Origin: Bradyrhizobium sp. JYMT SZCCT0180
GTDB lineage: Bacteria; Pseudomonadota; Alphaproteobacteria; Rhizobiales; Xanthobacteraceae
DNA length: 64,000 nt
NCBI RefSeq assembly: GCF_018130165.1
Contig: NZ_JAFCLZ010000009.1
Coordinates: 237,281 to 301,280, forward strand
Reading direction: 5' to 3'
Under the pieces are notes generated by a model, which saw nothing but the letters and a program-made list of their open reading frames with translations, did not search any database and had not been told where the DNA came from. The position numbers were made by a program, and so were the translations under genes. Shown one piece after another: positions 34,765-43,705 of this stretch (positions are counted from its first letter, which is position 1; the number at the start of each line of letters is the position of its first letter).

Positions 34765-35784
34765 CTACGACAGCTTGCCGACGGACTTTTCCAGCAGCTC
34801 CCAGGCCTGTTCACCGTATTTGCCTTTCCACTCGGCATAGAAGCCGGCCGAGCGAAGCTTGTCGCGGAACGGCGTCACATTGGGCTGGTTGAACGCAAGG
34901 CCTTTGCCGGCCAATTCCTGCTGCAAGCCGGCATTGAGCTTGGCGACGTCTTCGCGTTCCTTGACGCCCGCCGCATTGATGTTTTTGGCGACGATGGTCC
35001 GGACATCCTCCGGGAGTTTTTCCCACGCGCGGCGGTTGGCCAGGAACCAGAAGCCGTCCCACATGTGGTTGGTCAGCGAACAGAATTTCTGAACTTCGTA
35101 GAGTTTGGCGGTCGAGATGATCGCCAGCGGATTTTCCTGGCCCTCGACGATCTTGGTCTGCAGCGCGGAATAGACTTCGCTGAAATTGATCGAGGCGGGC
35201 GCTGCATCGAACGCCTTGAACATTGAGGTCCACAGCGGCGAAACCGGCACCCGGATCTTGAAGCCCTTGAGGTCTTCAGGCCCGTTGATTGGTTTGCTCG
35301 ACGACGTGGTCTGGCGGAACCCGTTGTCCCAGATCTTGTCCATGACCACGAGGTTGGCCTTGGTGATCTCGCCGCGGACGTGAGCGCCCAGCCCGCCATC
35401 CATGGCCTTCCAGACCGTGTCGTAATCCGGGAAAGCGAAACCAATGCCGCTGATGGACGCCGCCGGCACCAGCGTCGCCAGGATCAGGCCTGACAGCGTG
35501 AAGAATTCGACGCCGCCGGATCTGATCTGGCTGAGCATGTCGGTGTCGGAACCGAGCTGGTTGTTCGGGAAAATCTGCAGGTCGAACCGGCCATTGGTCT
35601 CGGCCTTGATCGCCGCCGCCATCTCCTTGGCGCGGGTGTTCAGCGGATGGCCGTCCGGGAGATTGTTGGCGTATTTGTAGGTGAATTCGGCGGTCTGGGC
35701 ACGCGCCACCAACGGGGCGCCGATGCCACCCAAAACCGCTGATGCCGCGGATGCCTTGAGAAGCGTGCGTCGTGAAAAGCTCAT
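34765..35784 (-). CDS. TRAP transporter substrate-binding protein (DctP)
   Basis: 339 residues from ATG 35784. The N-terminus SRRTLLKASAASAVLGG is a twin-arginine-like signal, cleaved near ARAQT. Body matches DctP (GHPLNTRAKEMAAAIK, LQIFPNNQLGSDTDML, GLKGFKIRVP-like segment). Binds the substrate in the periplasm and delivers it to the fused permease. First gene of the operon. Confidence 0.92.
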   Translation of the reverse strand: MSFSRRTLLKASAASAVLGGIGAPLVARAQTAEFTYKYANNLPDGHPLNTRAKEMAAAIKAETNGRFDLQIFPNNQLGSDTDMLSQIRSGGVEFFTLSGLILATLVPAASISGIGFAFPDYDTVWKAMDGGLGAHVRGEITKANLVVMDKIWDNGFRQTTSSSKPINGPEDLKGFKIRVPVSPLWTSMFKAFDAAPASINFSEVYSALQTKIVEGQENPLAIISTAKLYEVQKFCSLTNHMWDGFWFLANRRAWEKLPEDVRTIVAKNINAAGVKEREDVAKLNAGLQQELAGKGLAFNQPNVTPFRDKLRSAGFYAEWKGKYGEQAWELLEKSVGKLS

Positions 35785-36159
35785 CTGGTTTCTCCCTTGA
35801 GGGTTGTTGTTCTTGAGACCCAATCCTGTACGGACCGGATGCTGCGTGGGCATTGCGAGCGATCTCCCCGGGGCGGCTTATTGCAGCGTCCGCCGGCCGC
35901 GGCAATATCGGTTTTCGGGACACAGCCGCGAGCAGTCATGCGTTTGTTTTTGCGATCTGTCTGGGGCCGCGTTCTGGATCGAAGAAACCGGGCCAGTCTG
36001 ACCTGGCTTGAAAGGAGTTCTCGCTAAATATCTGATCTAATTGTAGATATAAATATTCCATAATATACCTTATGCGAATTACGGGTATACGGCAGCCGAA
36101 CCGGCCTTTCTTTGCATGGGGTTGTTTTCGTGATTTTGCGCTTGGCCTCTTGGTATGGG
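35785..36159. other. AT-rich promoter region of the TRAP operon
   Basis: 375 bp without a supported gene. A markedly AT-rich patch at about 36025-36080 stands out in this GC-rich DNA and is likely the promoter zone of the minus-strand TRAP operon or the end of the crotonase transcript. Confidence 0.4.
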
Positions 36160-36966
36160 CTACCGTCCCCTGAACTTCGGCTTCCGTCGCTCCAGGAACG
36201 CCGCGACGCCTTCCTTGTGGTCTTCGCTCAGGCTCGCCAGCGCGAACTGGTCGACGTCCATGTGGCTGGTGAGATCGTCGAGCGCGTGGGTGAGCCGGTT
36301 GACGGTCAGCTTGGTCATCGCGACCGACAGCGGCGGCTGAGCCGCGACCTTGGCGGCGAGCGCCATCGCGGCGTCGAACGCTTTGCCGGGTTCGGCGACC
36401 TCCTCGACCAGCCGCCATTCATAAGCCTCGGCTGCCGTGATGCGGTGGTCGGCCAGGATCACGGCTTGCTTGGTCCGCGCCGGTCCCATCAGGTGCAGCA
36501 TGCGCGGCACGCTCTGCCAGCTCATGTTCATGCCGAGACCGATCTCGGGCACGCGCATATGGGCGTCGCGGGCCATGACGCGGAAATCCAGCGCCACCGC
36601 CAGCGCGACGCCGCCGCCGACGCAGAAGCCTTCGATGGCCCCGATCGTGATCTGTTCCATGTCCTGCCAGGCCCGCGTCAGGCGCGGCCCGAGCTTCAGG
36701 TGACGGCGCAGGGTCCCGAGGTCCATGGTTTTCCGCGCCCGGCCCTCGGGGTCCTTGAGATCGAAGCCGGCCGTGAACGCCTTGGCGGCGCCGGTTAGCA
36801 CCACGACCGAGGTCGCGCCGTCATCCTCAAAGCTGCGGGCGGCTTCGGTAAGCTGGCGCATCGCCTCCGGCGACATCGCGTTGATGCCATCGCCCCGGTC
36901 GAAGCGGACGACGGCGATACGGCCATCGGGCCCAAGGCCTCTTTCAATGGTGACAAACCTGGTCAC
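36160..36966 (-). CDS. enoyl-CoA hydratase/isomerase family protein
   Basis: 268 residues from GTG 36966 with GGGAGAC upstream. Crotonase signature in AFTAGFDL and GAIEGFCVGGGVALAVAL (oxyanion loops). The usual acidic catalytic residues are not obvious, so isomerase or hydratase activity is uncertain. It lies 375 bp upstream of the TRAP-ligase operon on the same strand, so it may act on the same acid once it is a CoA ester. Confidence 0.88.
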   Translation of the reverse strand: MTRFVTIERGLGPDGRIAVVRFDRGDGINAMSPEAMRQLTEAARSFEDDGATSVVVLTGAAKAFTAGFDLKDPEGRARKTMDLGTLRRHLKLGPRLTRAWQDMEQITIGAIEGFCVGGGVALAVALDFRVMARDAHMRVPEIGLGMNMSWQSVPRMLHLMGPARTKQAVILADHRITAAEAYEWRLVEEVAEPGKAFDAAMALAAKVAAQPPLSVAMTKLTVNRLTHALDDLTSHMDVDQFALASLSEDHKEGVAAFLERRKPKFRGR

Positions 36967-37183
36967 GCGCGTCTCCCTGCCCGTTATTTCGGGCAAGCTT
37001 AGCTCATAAATGGCCGGTGTGCTTATGTTCGGGTTGGGCTCCCGGCGCCGGCAAGCGGATGGTGGTGCCGAAGGCGTGGCGCGGAAGCGCACCGTCGGTT
37101 GGCGGTCGGCGCGCAGTCTAACGACCACGCCTGGCAACGTGGTGCTGGATTTTCGTTAATGCCGTTGGCCTACTCTTCCGCCC
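36967..37183. other. divergent intergenic region, no gene seen
   Basis: 217 bp between divergent genes; presumably both promoters. Confidence 0.3.
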
Positions 37184-38005
37184 ATGGACAGCCCAGAACT
37201 CTATGGCGCCCTCGCCGCCGGCATTGCGAGATATGCCGTCGATAGGTGGGAACATCCCAAACCACCACGCACTGCGCTGCCCGGCTCACCCGAGCCCTTG
37301 CGGGCCGTCGCTGGAAGCAGATTTTGGGGTCATTTTCTGAATAGCTTCGAAAGCGCCTGCGTGCTCCTCTTTAGATTGGGCGTCGCGCAACCGATCGACA
37401 GCGAGGGAAACCCGGTAACGGACGACAAGCACCGCTGTCTCTACGCCGGCTTTTTCATGCTGACGGTCGATGCGAGCAAGATTGCCGCCGTGGTGACGGA
37501 GCGCGTCTCGTCGGATCTCATCGAATCGTGTTCGTTTGAAGAAGTCCTGACGACCTGGCTGGAGTGCGCCGGCCACTTCGGCGCCATATCCTCCGGGCGC
37601 GAGCGGTTCGATGCCGACCCCGACGTGCAGGATCTCATGCAAGCGCTTGCGCACGCCGGCTACGCGACATGGCGAGGCAAGCAATTCTTGTGGACTGACA
37701 AAATCGTTCCCATGATGCGGTCCGCTTTCTTCTGGGATGAAAGCGGCCGCTCGGCTGATGAAGTTGAGAGATTGCAAACCGAGGCCGAGCTACGCAACGC
37801 GGCACGATCAATTCCGGAGGACGTTCGGCTTGCCGTTGTCAGGGGCGATGTTCGGGCTATCCAGGAGGCGTTGCTCCACAGATGGTATGACGGCGCCTGG
37901 AAGCTTGGCGGCGGACCACCCACCGACTACTATCGGCGGCTCGCCACGATCGGGAACGCAACACAGTTGATGGCCCTCGTTGTGGACGGCGACGGCCATG
38001 GATAG
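37184..38005 (+). CDS. hypothetical protein
   Basis: 273 residues from ATG 37184. No signal peptide, no membrane helix. Contains several Trp/His/Cys and helical runs (LTTWLECAGHFGAI, AHAGYATWRGKQFLWTDKI); I cannot place it in a family. Stand-alone gene, convergent with the beta-barrel gene. Codon use looks like that of its neighbours. Confidence 0.6.
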   Translation: MDSPELYGALAAGIARYAVDRWEHPKPPRTALPGSPEPLRAVAGSRFWGHFLNSFESACVLLFRLGVAQPIDSEGNPVTDDKHRCLYAGFFMLTVDASKIAAVVTERVSSDLIESCSFEEVLTTWLECAGHFGAISSGRERFDADPDVQDLMQALAHAGYATWRGKQFLWTDKIVPMMRSAFFWDESGRSADEVERLQTEAELRNAARSIPEDVRLAVVRGDVRAIQEALLHRWYDGAWKLGGGPPTDYYRRLATIGNATQLMALVVDGDGHG

Positions 38006-38043
38006 GCAATTAGGCCCCTGGGCGGCGCCTGCTCAAACTTTTC

Positions 38044-38817
38044 TCACAAATGGCCCGTACGCTGGTGGTCGGGTTTGCCTCCCGGGACGGGAAAGCGGAT
38101 CGTGGTGCCCAGCGTGATCCAGTTGGCGTTTTCGCCCGATATGTTGTGGCCGTAGATCAGGTCGACCGAGAATATATCGTTGGGCCGGTAGCGAATGCCG
38201 GTCTGGAATCGCGGCCGGACCGCGCTCGGCTCGTCCGACTGGCCGGCCTGGCCGAACGCTTCGATGGTCCACTGCAAGGTGTCCGTGAGCTTCCAGTCAA
38301 AGCCGGCGCCATAGACCAGGTAATGTCGATCGGCCATGCGGTCCCACATCCAGCCGCCGTTGAGATTGATCCGCATCGTCTCGGACAGCCTGTACGTCAC
38401 CGGCACGACCGCGAATGCGGTGAGGTTATCTCCGGTCAATGCGTCGAATGATCCGCCTGCATAAAACGACAGCCCGAACCTTCCGACGCCGGTCGGGATG
38501 AAGTTCCACTTGGCCTTGGGAGCGAGGCTCGTGCTCCAGTCGCCGTCGCCGCGCGACCGGACGGACTGCATGCTCAATTCCACCGGCCTGAAAACATCGA
38601 CCACGCAGGAAGGATTGGCCACGGCCGTAAAATCCGTACTGGTTGCGGCCTGCAGCCAGCTCTCGACCTTGCAGGATCCGACTTCGCCAACGTCGGCGGC
38701 GTCGACCGCATAGGCGCCGTTGGCGGCGCGCGCATCGCCAGCCGGAAGCCAAATCGGAAGCCAGGCCGAAATGGCCGCTGCCGCCGCGATTGCGATGCGC
38801 CCTGCCCCAATCCCCAT
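38044..38817 (-). CDS. predicted outer-membrane beta-barrel protein
   Basis: 257 residues from ATG 38817. Signal peptide AGRIAIAAAAAISAWLPIWL ending GDARA. The mature part alternates hydrophobic and polar residues (FGLSFYAGGSFDAL, VVPVTYRLSETMRINLNGGW, VYGAGFDWKLTDTLQW, IRYRPNDIFSVDLIYGHNI), as transmembrane beta strands do. No aromatic C-terminal residue: the last residues HQRTGHL are unusual for a barrel. Divergent from nthA, 62 bp apart. Role unknown. Confidence 0.6.
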   Translation of the reverse strand: MGIGAGRIAIAAAAAISAWLPIWLPAGDARAANGAYAVDAADVGEVGSCKVESWLQAATSTDFTAVANPSCVVDVFRPVELSMQSVRSRGDGDWSTSLAPKAKWNFIPTGVGRFGLSFYAGGSFDALTGDNLTAFAVVPVTYRLSETMRINLNGGWMWDRMADRHYLVYGAGFDWKLTDTLQWTIEAFGQAGQSDEPSAVRPRFQTGIRYRPNDIFSVDLIYGHNISGENANWITLGTTIRFPVPGGKPDHQRTGHL

Positions 38818-38879
38818 GGCCAAATGCTAGCAGAGTCTTCGCCTCGACATAGCCCGGATTTTGCGACTATCTTGGCCGC

Positions 38880-39527
38880 ATGACAGGCCATGACCACGAT
38901 CACCACGACCATCATCACCACCACGATCACGACCATTCGGAATTGTCGGAGACCGAGCTGCGGGTGCGCGCGCTGGAATCGATCCTGACCGAAAAGGGCT
39001 ATGTCGATCCGGCCTCGCTCGATCTCCTGATTGACCTGTATGAAAAGAAGATCGGCCCGCGCAACGGTATCCGCGTCGTCGCCAAAGCCTGGAGCGATCC
39101 GGCCTATCACGTGCGGCTGATGAAGGATGCGACGGCGGCGATCGCCGAGCTCGACTATAGCGGGCGGCAAGGCGAGCACATGGTGGTGGTCGAGAACACA
39201 CCCGACCAGCACAACATGGTCGTCTGCACGCTCTGCTCCTGCTATCCGCATCCGGTGCTCGGGCTGCCGCCGGTGTGGTACAAATCCGCGCCCTACCGCT
39301 CGCGCGCCGTCTCCGATCCGCGCGGCGTGTTGCAGGATTTTGGCGTCGCCCTGCCCGAGACGACTAAGATCCGCGTCTGGGATTCCACCGCCGAAATCCG
39401 CTACCTCGTGCTGCCGATGCGGCCCAAAGGCACCGACGGCTGGAGCGCCGAGCAGCTGGCCGAACTCGTCACCCGCGACAGCATGATCGGCACCGGACTG
39501 CCGAAACAGCCCGGCGAGACCGCCTGA
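38880..39527 (+). CDS. nthA: nitrile hydratase alpha subunit, cobalt type
   Basis: 215 residues from ATG 38880. The metal centre VCTLCSCYP has the Thr typical of cobalt enzymes (Cys116, Cys119, Cys121; the latter two get oxidised). The first 19 residues are extremely His/Asp-rich ([16 protein letters not shown]), a metal-binding tail. The position after CSCYP is His rather than the usual Trp. Hydrates nitriles to amides in the cytoplasm. Stop and the next start overlap (TGATG). Confidence 0.93.
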   Translation: MTGHDHDHHDHHHHHDHDHSELSETELRVRALESILTEKGYVDPASLDLLIDLYEKKIGPRNGIRVVAKAWSDPAYHVRLMKDATAAIAELDYSGRQGEHMVVVENTPDQHNMVVCTLCSCYPHPVLGLPPVWYKSAPYRSRAVSDPRGVLQDFGVALPETTKIRVWDSTAEIRYLVLPMRPKGTDGWSAEQLAELVTRDSMIGTGLPKQPGETA

Positions 39528-40186
39528 TGGACGGCGCGCACGACATGGGCGGCGCCAAAGGGTTTGGGCCCGTCGTGCCCGAACCGAACGAGCCGGTGTT
39601 TCATGGCGAATGGGAGCGCCGTGCCTTTGCGCTGACGGTCGCGATGTCGCGTCCCGGCGGCTGGAACATCGACATGTCGCGCTTTGCGCGCGAAAACCGC
39701 CCGCCCGAGGATTACCTCAGCAAGAGCTATTTCCAGATCTGGCTCGCCGGTCTGGAAACGTTGATGATCGAACGCGGACTGGTGACATCAGAGGAAATCA
39801 AGGCCGGCAAGGTGCTCTCGCCGCCCAAGCCCGACGTAAAGACCCTCCCCCCGCAGGACGTCGTGCCGACGATCCGGCGTGGCGCCTCGACCGAACGCAC
39901 GGCAACGTCGCCAGCGCTGTTCGCGGTCGGCGAAACGGTGCGGATGAAGGAGATTCATCCGCAGACACATACGCGGCTGCCGCAATATGTCCGCGGGCAT
40001 CTCGGCACGATCGAGCTCAATCACGGGTGCCACGTGTTCGCCGATCTCAATTCGCTCGGCGTCGGCGAGAACCCGCAATGGCTCTATACCGTGCGGTTCG
40101 ACGGACCTGAATTGTGGGGCAAGGACACCGATCCGACGCTCAGCATCTCGGTCGACGCCTGGGAATCCTATCTGGAGCGCGTGTGA
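39527..40186 (+). CDS. nthB: nitrile hydratase beta subunit
   Basis: 219 residues. Starts [16 protein letters not shown], the typical beta-subunit N-terminus, and ends with the beta-barrel domain (VGETVRMKEIHPQTHTRLP, YVRGHLGTIELNHG, WLYTVRFDGPELWG). Forms the heterodimer with NthA. Overlaps both neighbours by one base, so the three genes are translationally coupled. Confidence 0.95.
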   Translation: MDGAHDMGGAKGFGPVVPEPNEPVFHGEWERRAFALTVAMSRPGGWNIDMSRFARENRPPEDYLSKSYFQIWLAGLETLMIERGLVTSEEIKAGKVLSPPKPDVKTLPPQDVVPTIRRGASTERTATSPALFAVGETVRMKEIHPQTHTRLPQYVRGHLGTIELNHGCHVFADLNSLGVGENPQWLYTVRFDGPELWGKDTDPTLSISVDAWESYLERV

Positions 40187-40569
40187 TGAATTTGACCCCG
40201 CAACAGGCGATGCGGGCGGCGGTTGCCGTCCCCGGCGTGCCGCGCGACGAGGATGGCCCGGTGTTCCGGGAGCCCTGGGAAGCCCGCGCCTTTGCGATGG
40301 CGCTGGCACTGCACGAGGCCGGGGTTTTCACCTGGAGGGAGTGGGCAGAGACTCTGGGCGCAGAGATCAAGCGCGCCCAGGCCGCCGGCGATCCCGACAC
40401 CGGCGAGACCTATTACCAGCACTGGCTGGCGACGCTGGAGACGCTCGTCGCCGCCAAAGGCGTCACGACGTCGGATGTCCTGCACCGCTATCGCGATGCC
40501 TGGGATCACGCTGCCGACCGCACCCCGCACGGCGCGCCGATCGAGCTGGCGCCAGGTGATTTCGGCTAG
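40186..40569 (+). CDS. nitrile hydratase activator (accessory) protein
   Basis: 127 residues from ATG 40186. VFREPWEARAFAMALALHEAGVFTWREW and YYQHWLATLETLVAAKG are conserved in the beta-subunit-like activators that carry cobalt into the alpha subunit (split here into shorter runs). Closely resembles the N-terminal half of NthB (HGEWERRAFALTVAMSR, YFQIWLAGLETLM), showing common ancestry. Confidence 0.9.
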   Translation: MNLTPQQAMRAAVAVPGVPRDEDGPVFREPWEARAFAMALALHEAGVFTWREWAETLGAEIKRAQAAGDPDTGETYYQHWLATLETLVAAKGVTTSDVLHRYRDAWDHAADRTPHGAPIELAPGDFG

Positions 40570-40655
40570 CCTCACCTATGCGCCTTTCGAGGCCCGTTAT
40601 TTCCAACGTGTCGATCGCCCGCGATTGGCCGACGGTGCCTGAACCATCCAATCAA

Positions 40656-40671
40656 TGGATCATTCGATCCA
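40656..40671. promoter_or_regulatory. perfect palindrome, probable operator
   Basis: TGGATC-ATTC-GATCCA, 130 bp upstream of the DctP start at 40801. Flanks also keep partial symmetry. Size and form suit a GntR- or IclR-type dimer site. No such regulator is in the window. Confidence 0.5.
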
Positions 40672-40800
40672 ATAATTAATCTGTCGCGGCATCGGTCCCT
40701 GTTTACTTCGCCAATCCGGACTGCATAGTCTGTTCACGAAAATAAGGCTGTCGGCCAACGATGCCGGCAGCGACAAATAAAACATCGAGGGAGGACAATC

Positions 40801-41808
40801 ATGAAGCGAAGAGATTTTCTCGGAGCTGGCGCCGCGACGTTTGCTTTGGCTGCGACAGGCGGCATCGGCGGTGCGCGAAGCGCGTTCGCCCAAACCAAAA
40901 TGGTCATCAGAGCATCGGACGTTCATCCGCTCGGCTATCCGACGGTCGAGGCCGTGGTGCGCATGGGCAAGAAGCTGGAAACCGCCACCGACGGCCGCCT
41001 CACCATTCAGATGTTCCCGTCGATGCAGCTTGGCGGCGAAAAGGAGATGATCGAGCAGGCCCAGCTCGGCGCGCTGCAGATGGCCCGGATTTCCGTCGGC
41101 GCCGTCGGCCCGGTCGTGGACGACGTCAACGTCTTCAACATGCCGTTCGTGTTCCGCGATTCCAAGCACATGGAAGCGGTGATCGATGGCGAGATCGGCG
41201 ACGAGCTGCTGGCGAAGATTTCGGCGAACGAGAAGACCAACCTGATCGCACTGTGCTGGATGAATGCGGGCTCGCGCAACATCTACAACAGCAAGCGGCC
41301 GATCAAGACGATGGCCGATTTGAAGGGCCTCAAGGTCCGCATGATGGGCAACCCGCTGTTCGTCGATACGATGAACGCGCTTGGCGGCAACGGCGTCGCC
41401 CTGGGCTTCGACCAGGTCTTCAGTTCGATGCAGACCGGGGTGATCGACGGCGCGGAGAACAACCCGCCCTCCTTCATCGCCCAAAACCACAACCAGGTGG
41501 CAAAATACTTCACCATGACCGAGCATCTGATCATTCCAGAACTGCTCGTGTTCTCGAAGATCTCGTGGCAGAAACTGACGCCGGCTGATCAGGCGCTGAT
41601 CAAGAAACTGTCGAAGGAATGCCAGGCCGAACAGCGCGTGCTGTGGCACGAGGCGGAGAAAGTCGCGATCGACAAGATGAAGGCCGCCGGCACCGAAATG
41701 ATCATGGACGTCGACAAGAAGCCGTGGCGCGAGGCGGTCAAGCCGGTGTGGGACAAGTACGGCGCCAAATATGCCGAGATGGTCAAGCGCATCGACGCCG
41801 TGAAGTAG
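40801..41808 (+). CDS. TRAP transporter substrate-binding protein (DctP)
   Basis: 335 residues from ATG 40801 with GGGAGGA upstream. Twin-arginine-like signal KRRDFLGAGAATFALAATGG. Body shows DctP features (MVIRASDVHPLGYPTVEAV, IQMFPSMQLGGEKEM, GLKVRMMGNPLFVDT). Differs clearly from the binding protein at 34765, so the substrate is probably different. First gene of a standard three-part TRAP system directly after the nitrile hydratase genes. Confidence 0.92.
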   Translation: MKRRDFLGAGAATFALAATGGIGGARSAFAQTKMVIRASDVHPLGYPTVEAVVRMGKKLETATDGRLTIQMFPSMQLGGEKEMIEQAQLGALQMARISVGAVGPVVDDVNVFNMPFVFRDSKHMEAVIDGEIGDELLAKISANEKTNLIALCWMNAGSRNIYNSKRPIKTMADLKGLKVRMMGNPLFVDTMNALGGNGVALGFDQVFSSMQTGVIDGAENNPPSFIAQNHNQVAKYFTMTEHLIIPELLVFSKISWQKLTPADQALIKKLSKECQAEQRVLWHEAEKVAIDKMKAAGTEMIMDVDKKPWREAVKPVWDKYGAKYAEMVKRIDAVK

Positions 41809-41818
41809 GACCTGGCGG

Positions 41819-42361
41819 ATGAGCACGCAGTCCGGCGTGGCCGGCGATCCCGGCGCCGGGCTGTTCCGCAGCGCCATGAATGCGGTCTACTGGACCGGCG
41901 CCGTGGTTGCGTGCGTGGCGCTCGTCCTGGTCTCCGCGATCATTCCATGGGCGGTTTACACCCGCTACGTCCTGAACAGCGCCTCGTCCTGGCCTGAGCC
42001 GCTGGCCGTCTTGCTGACGGTCGGCATCACCTTCATCGGCGCCGCGAATTGCTATCGCCAGCGCATCCACATGAACATGACGGTGGGCACCGATCTCCTG
42101 CCCCCTCGCCTGCGCGGGGCAGCTGCCGTGATCAGCGAACTGCTGATGGGTGCCGTGGCGGTTTTCATGCTGGTGTGGGGCATGAAGCTCGCGCTGGCGA
42201 CCTGGGGAAATTCAGTCGATGAGTTTCCCTGGCTTTCCGTCGGCATCACTTACCTGCCGATCCCGGTCAGCGGCGCGATGATGCTGCTGTTCGTGATCGA
42301 ACGGCTGACCATCGGGCCTCCGCCGTCAAGCGGCGGCGATCCTCACGTCCCTATCGAATAG
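41819..42361 (+). CDS. TRAP transporter small permease (DctQ)
   Basis: 180 residues from ATG 41819, 10 bp after dctP. Four membrane helices (YWTGAVVACVALVLVSAIIP, LAVLLTVGITFIGAANCY, AVAVFMLVWGMKLAL, LPIPVSGAMMLLFVIERL). Partner of the large permease. Confidence 0.9.
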   Translation: MSTQSGVAGDPGAGLFRSAMNAVYWTGAVVACVALVLVSAIIPWAVYTRYVLNSASSWPEPLAVLLTVGITFIGAANCYRQRIHMNMTVGTDLLPPRLRGAAAVISELLMGAVAVFMLVWGMKLALATWGNSVDEFPWLSVGITYLPIPVSGAMMLLFVIERLTIGPPPSSGGDPHVPIE

Positions 42362-42387
42362 CGTTTCTCTTCCAGCACGGACGTCCG

Positions 42388-43680
42388 ATGGATATCGCAG
42401 TTCTCCTTCTCAGCATGTGTGTGTTCTTCGCCATCGGCATGCCGATCGCCTATGCCATGGCGCTGTCCGCGCTGGTCGGCGCGCTGTGGATCGACCTTCC
42501 GGTCGCCGCGATCATGCAGCAACTGTCCAGCGGCGTCGGCAAGGTATCGATGCTGACCATTCCGTTTTTTGTCCTCGCCGGCGCGATCATGGCCGAGGGT
42601 GGCATGGCACGACGGTTGGTGGACTTTGCCGCCGTCATCGTCGGATTCACGCGCATGCGCGGCGGGCTGTCGCAAGTCAACATCCTTGCAACGACGATCA
42701 TGAGCGGCATCTCCGGATCTTCCGTCGCTGATACGTCCGCGATCGGCTCGGTCATGATCCCGCAGATGGCCAAAAAGGGTTACCCGCGTGTCTTCGCAAC
42801 CAACGTCACCATCAGCGCCTCGCTGCAGGCCATCGTGGTTCCGCCGAGCCACAACGCCGTGATCTATTCGCTGGCGACCGGCGGGGTCGTCTCGATCACG
42901 AGCCTGTTCCTGGCGGGAATCCTGCCCGGCTTGCTGCTGGGCTTTTCGCTGATGCTGTTGTGCTTGTTCTACGCCTATCGCGACAAGCATCCGAAGGGCG
43001 AGCCGGTGCCGATCCGGCAGGCCGCCAAAATGCTGGTCGACGCCCTCTGGGGCATCGTGACGCTTGTGATCGTGCTCGGCGGCATCCTGACAGGCGTCTT
43101 TACGCCGATCGAGGCCGGCGCGGTGGCCTGCGTCTGGGCGTTCTTCGTCACCATGTTCATCTACCGCGACTACAAATGGTCGGAACTGCCGCAGCTCGCC
43201 TACCGGACGCTGCAGACCGTGGCGATGGTGCTGACGCTGGTCGCTACCGCATCCTGCTTCGGCTACATCGCAGCCATCATGCAAATGCCCGCGAAGATGA
43301 CGGAATTCTTCGTCGCGATTTCAGCTAACAAATACGTGCTGCTGATGTGGCTCAACATCATGCTGCTGGTGCTGGGCACCGCGCTCGACCTCGCGCCGCT
43401 GTTGCTGATCTGCACGCCGATCCTGCTGCCGGTAGTCAAGAGCTTCGGCATCGACCCCGTTCATTTCGGCATCGTCATGCTGCTCAACCTGGGCATCGGC
43501 CTGTTGACGCCGCCGGTGGGCACAACGCTGTTCGTCGGTTGCGCGATCGGCAAGGTTTCGGTCGACGACATCATGCGCGAGATCTGGCCGTTCTACTACG
43601 TGATGTTCGCGGTGCTGATGCTCGTGACCTACATCCCCGCGATCTCGCTGTGGTTGCCGCACTCGTTCGGATTTCACTAG
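42388..43680 (+). CDS. TRAP transporter large permease (DctM)
   Basis: 430 residues from ATG 42388. About twelve membrane segments; the GGMARRLVDFAAVIVGFTRM, GISGSSVADTSAIGSVMIP and NLGIGLLTPPVGTTLFVG signatures are typical. Sodium- or proton-driven uptake of organic acids. Completes the operon; substrate unknown, though the neighbouring nitrile hydratase suggests an acid, amide or nitrile. Confidence 0.92.
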   Translation: MDIAVLLLSMCVFFAIGMPIAYAMALSALVGALWIDLPVAAIMQQLSSGVGKVSMLTIPFFVLAGAIMAEGGMARRLVDFAAVIVGFTRMRGGLSQVNILATTIMSGISGSSVADTSAIGSVMIPQMAKKGYPRVFATNVTISASLQAIVVPPSHNAVIYSLATGGVVSITSLFLAGILPGLLLGFSLMLLCLFYAYRDKHPKGEPVPIRQAAKMLVDALWGIVTLVIVLGGILTGVFTPIEAGAVACVWAFFVTMFIYRDYKWSELPQLAYRTLQTVAMVLTLVATASCFGYIAAIMQMPAKMTEFFVAISANKYVLLMWLNIMLLVLGTALDLAPLLLICTPILLPVVKSFGIDPVHFGIVMLLNLGIGLLTPPVGTTLFVGCAIGKVSVDDIMREIWPFYYVMFAVLMLVTYIPAISLWLPHSFGFH

Positions 43681-43705
43681 GCCATCAAAACCGGAAGTCG
43701 TCACC

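Noticed and set aside
33485..34840. Long plus-strand frame (451 residues) opposite the TRAP permease
   Set aside because: Antisense of a clear membrane protein; low-complexity His/Gln/Arg-rich, a GC-bias shadow.
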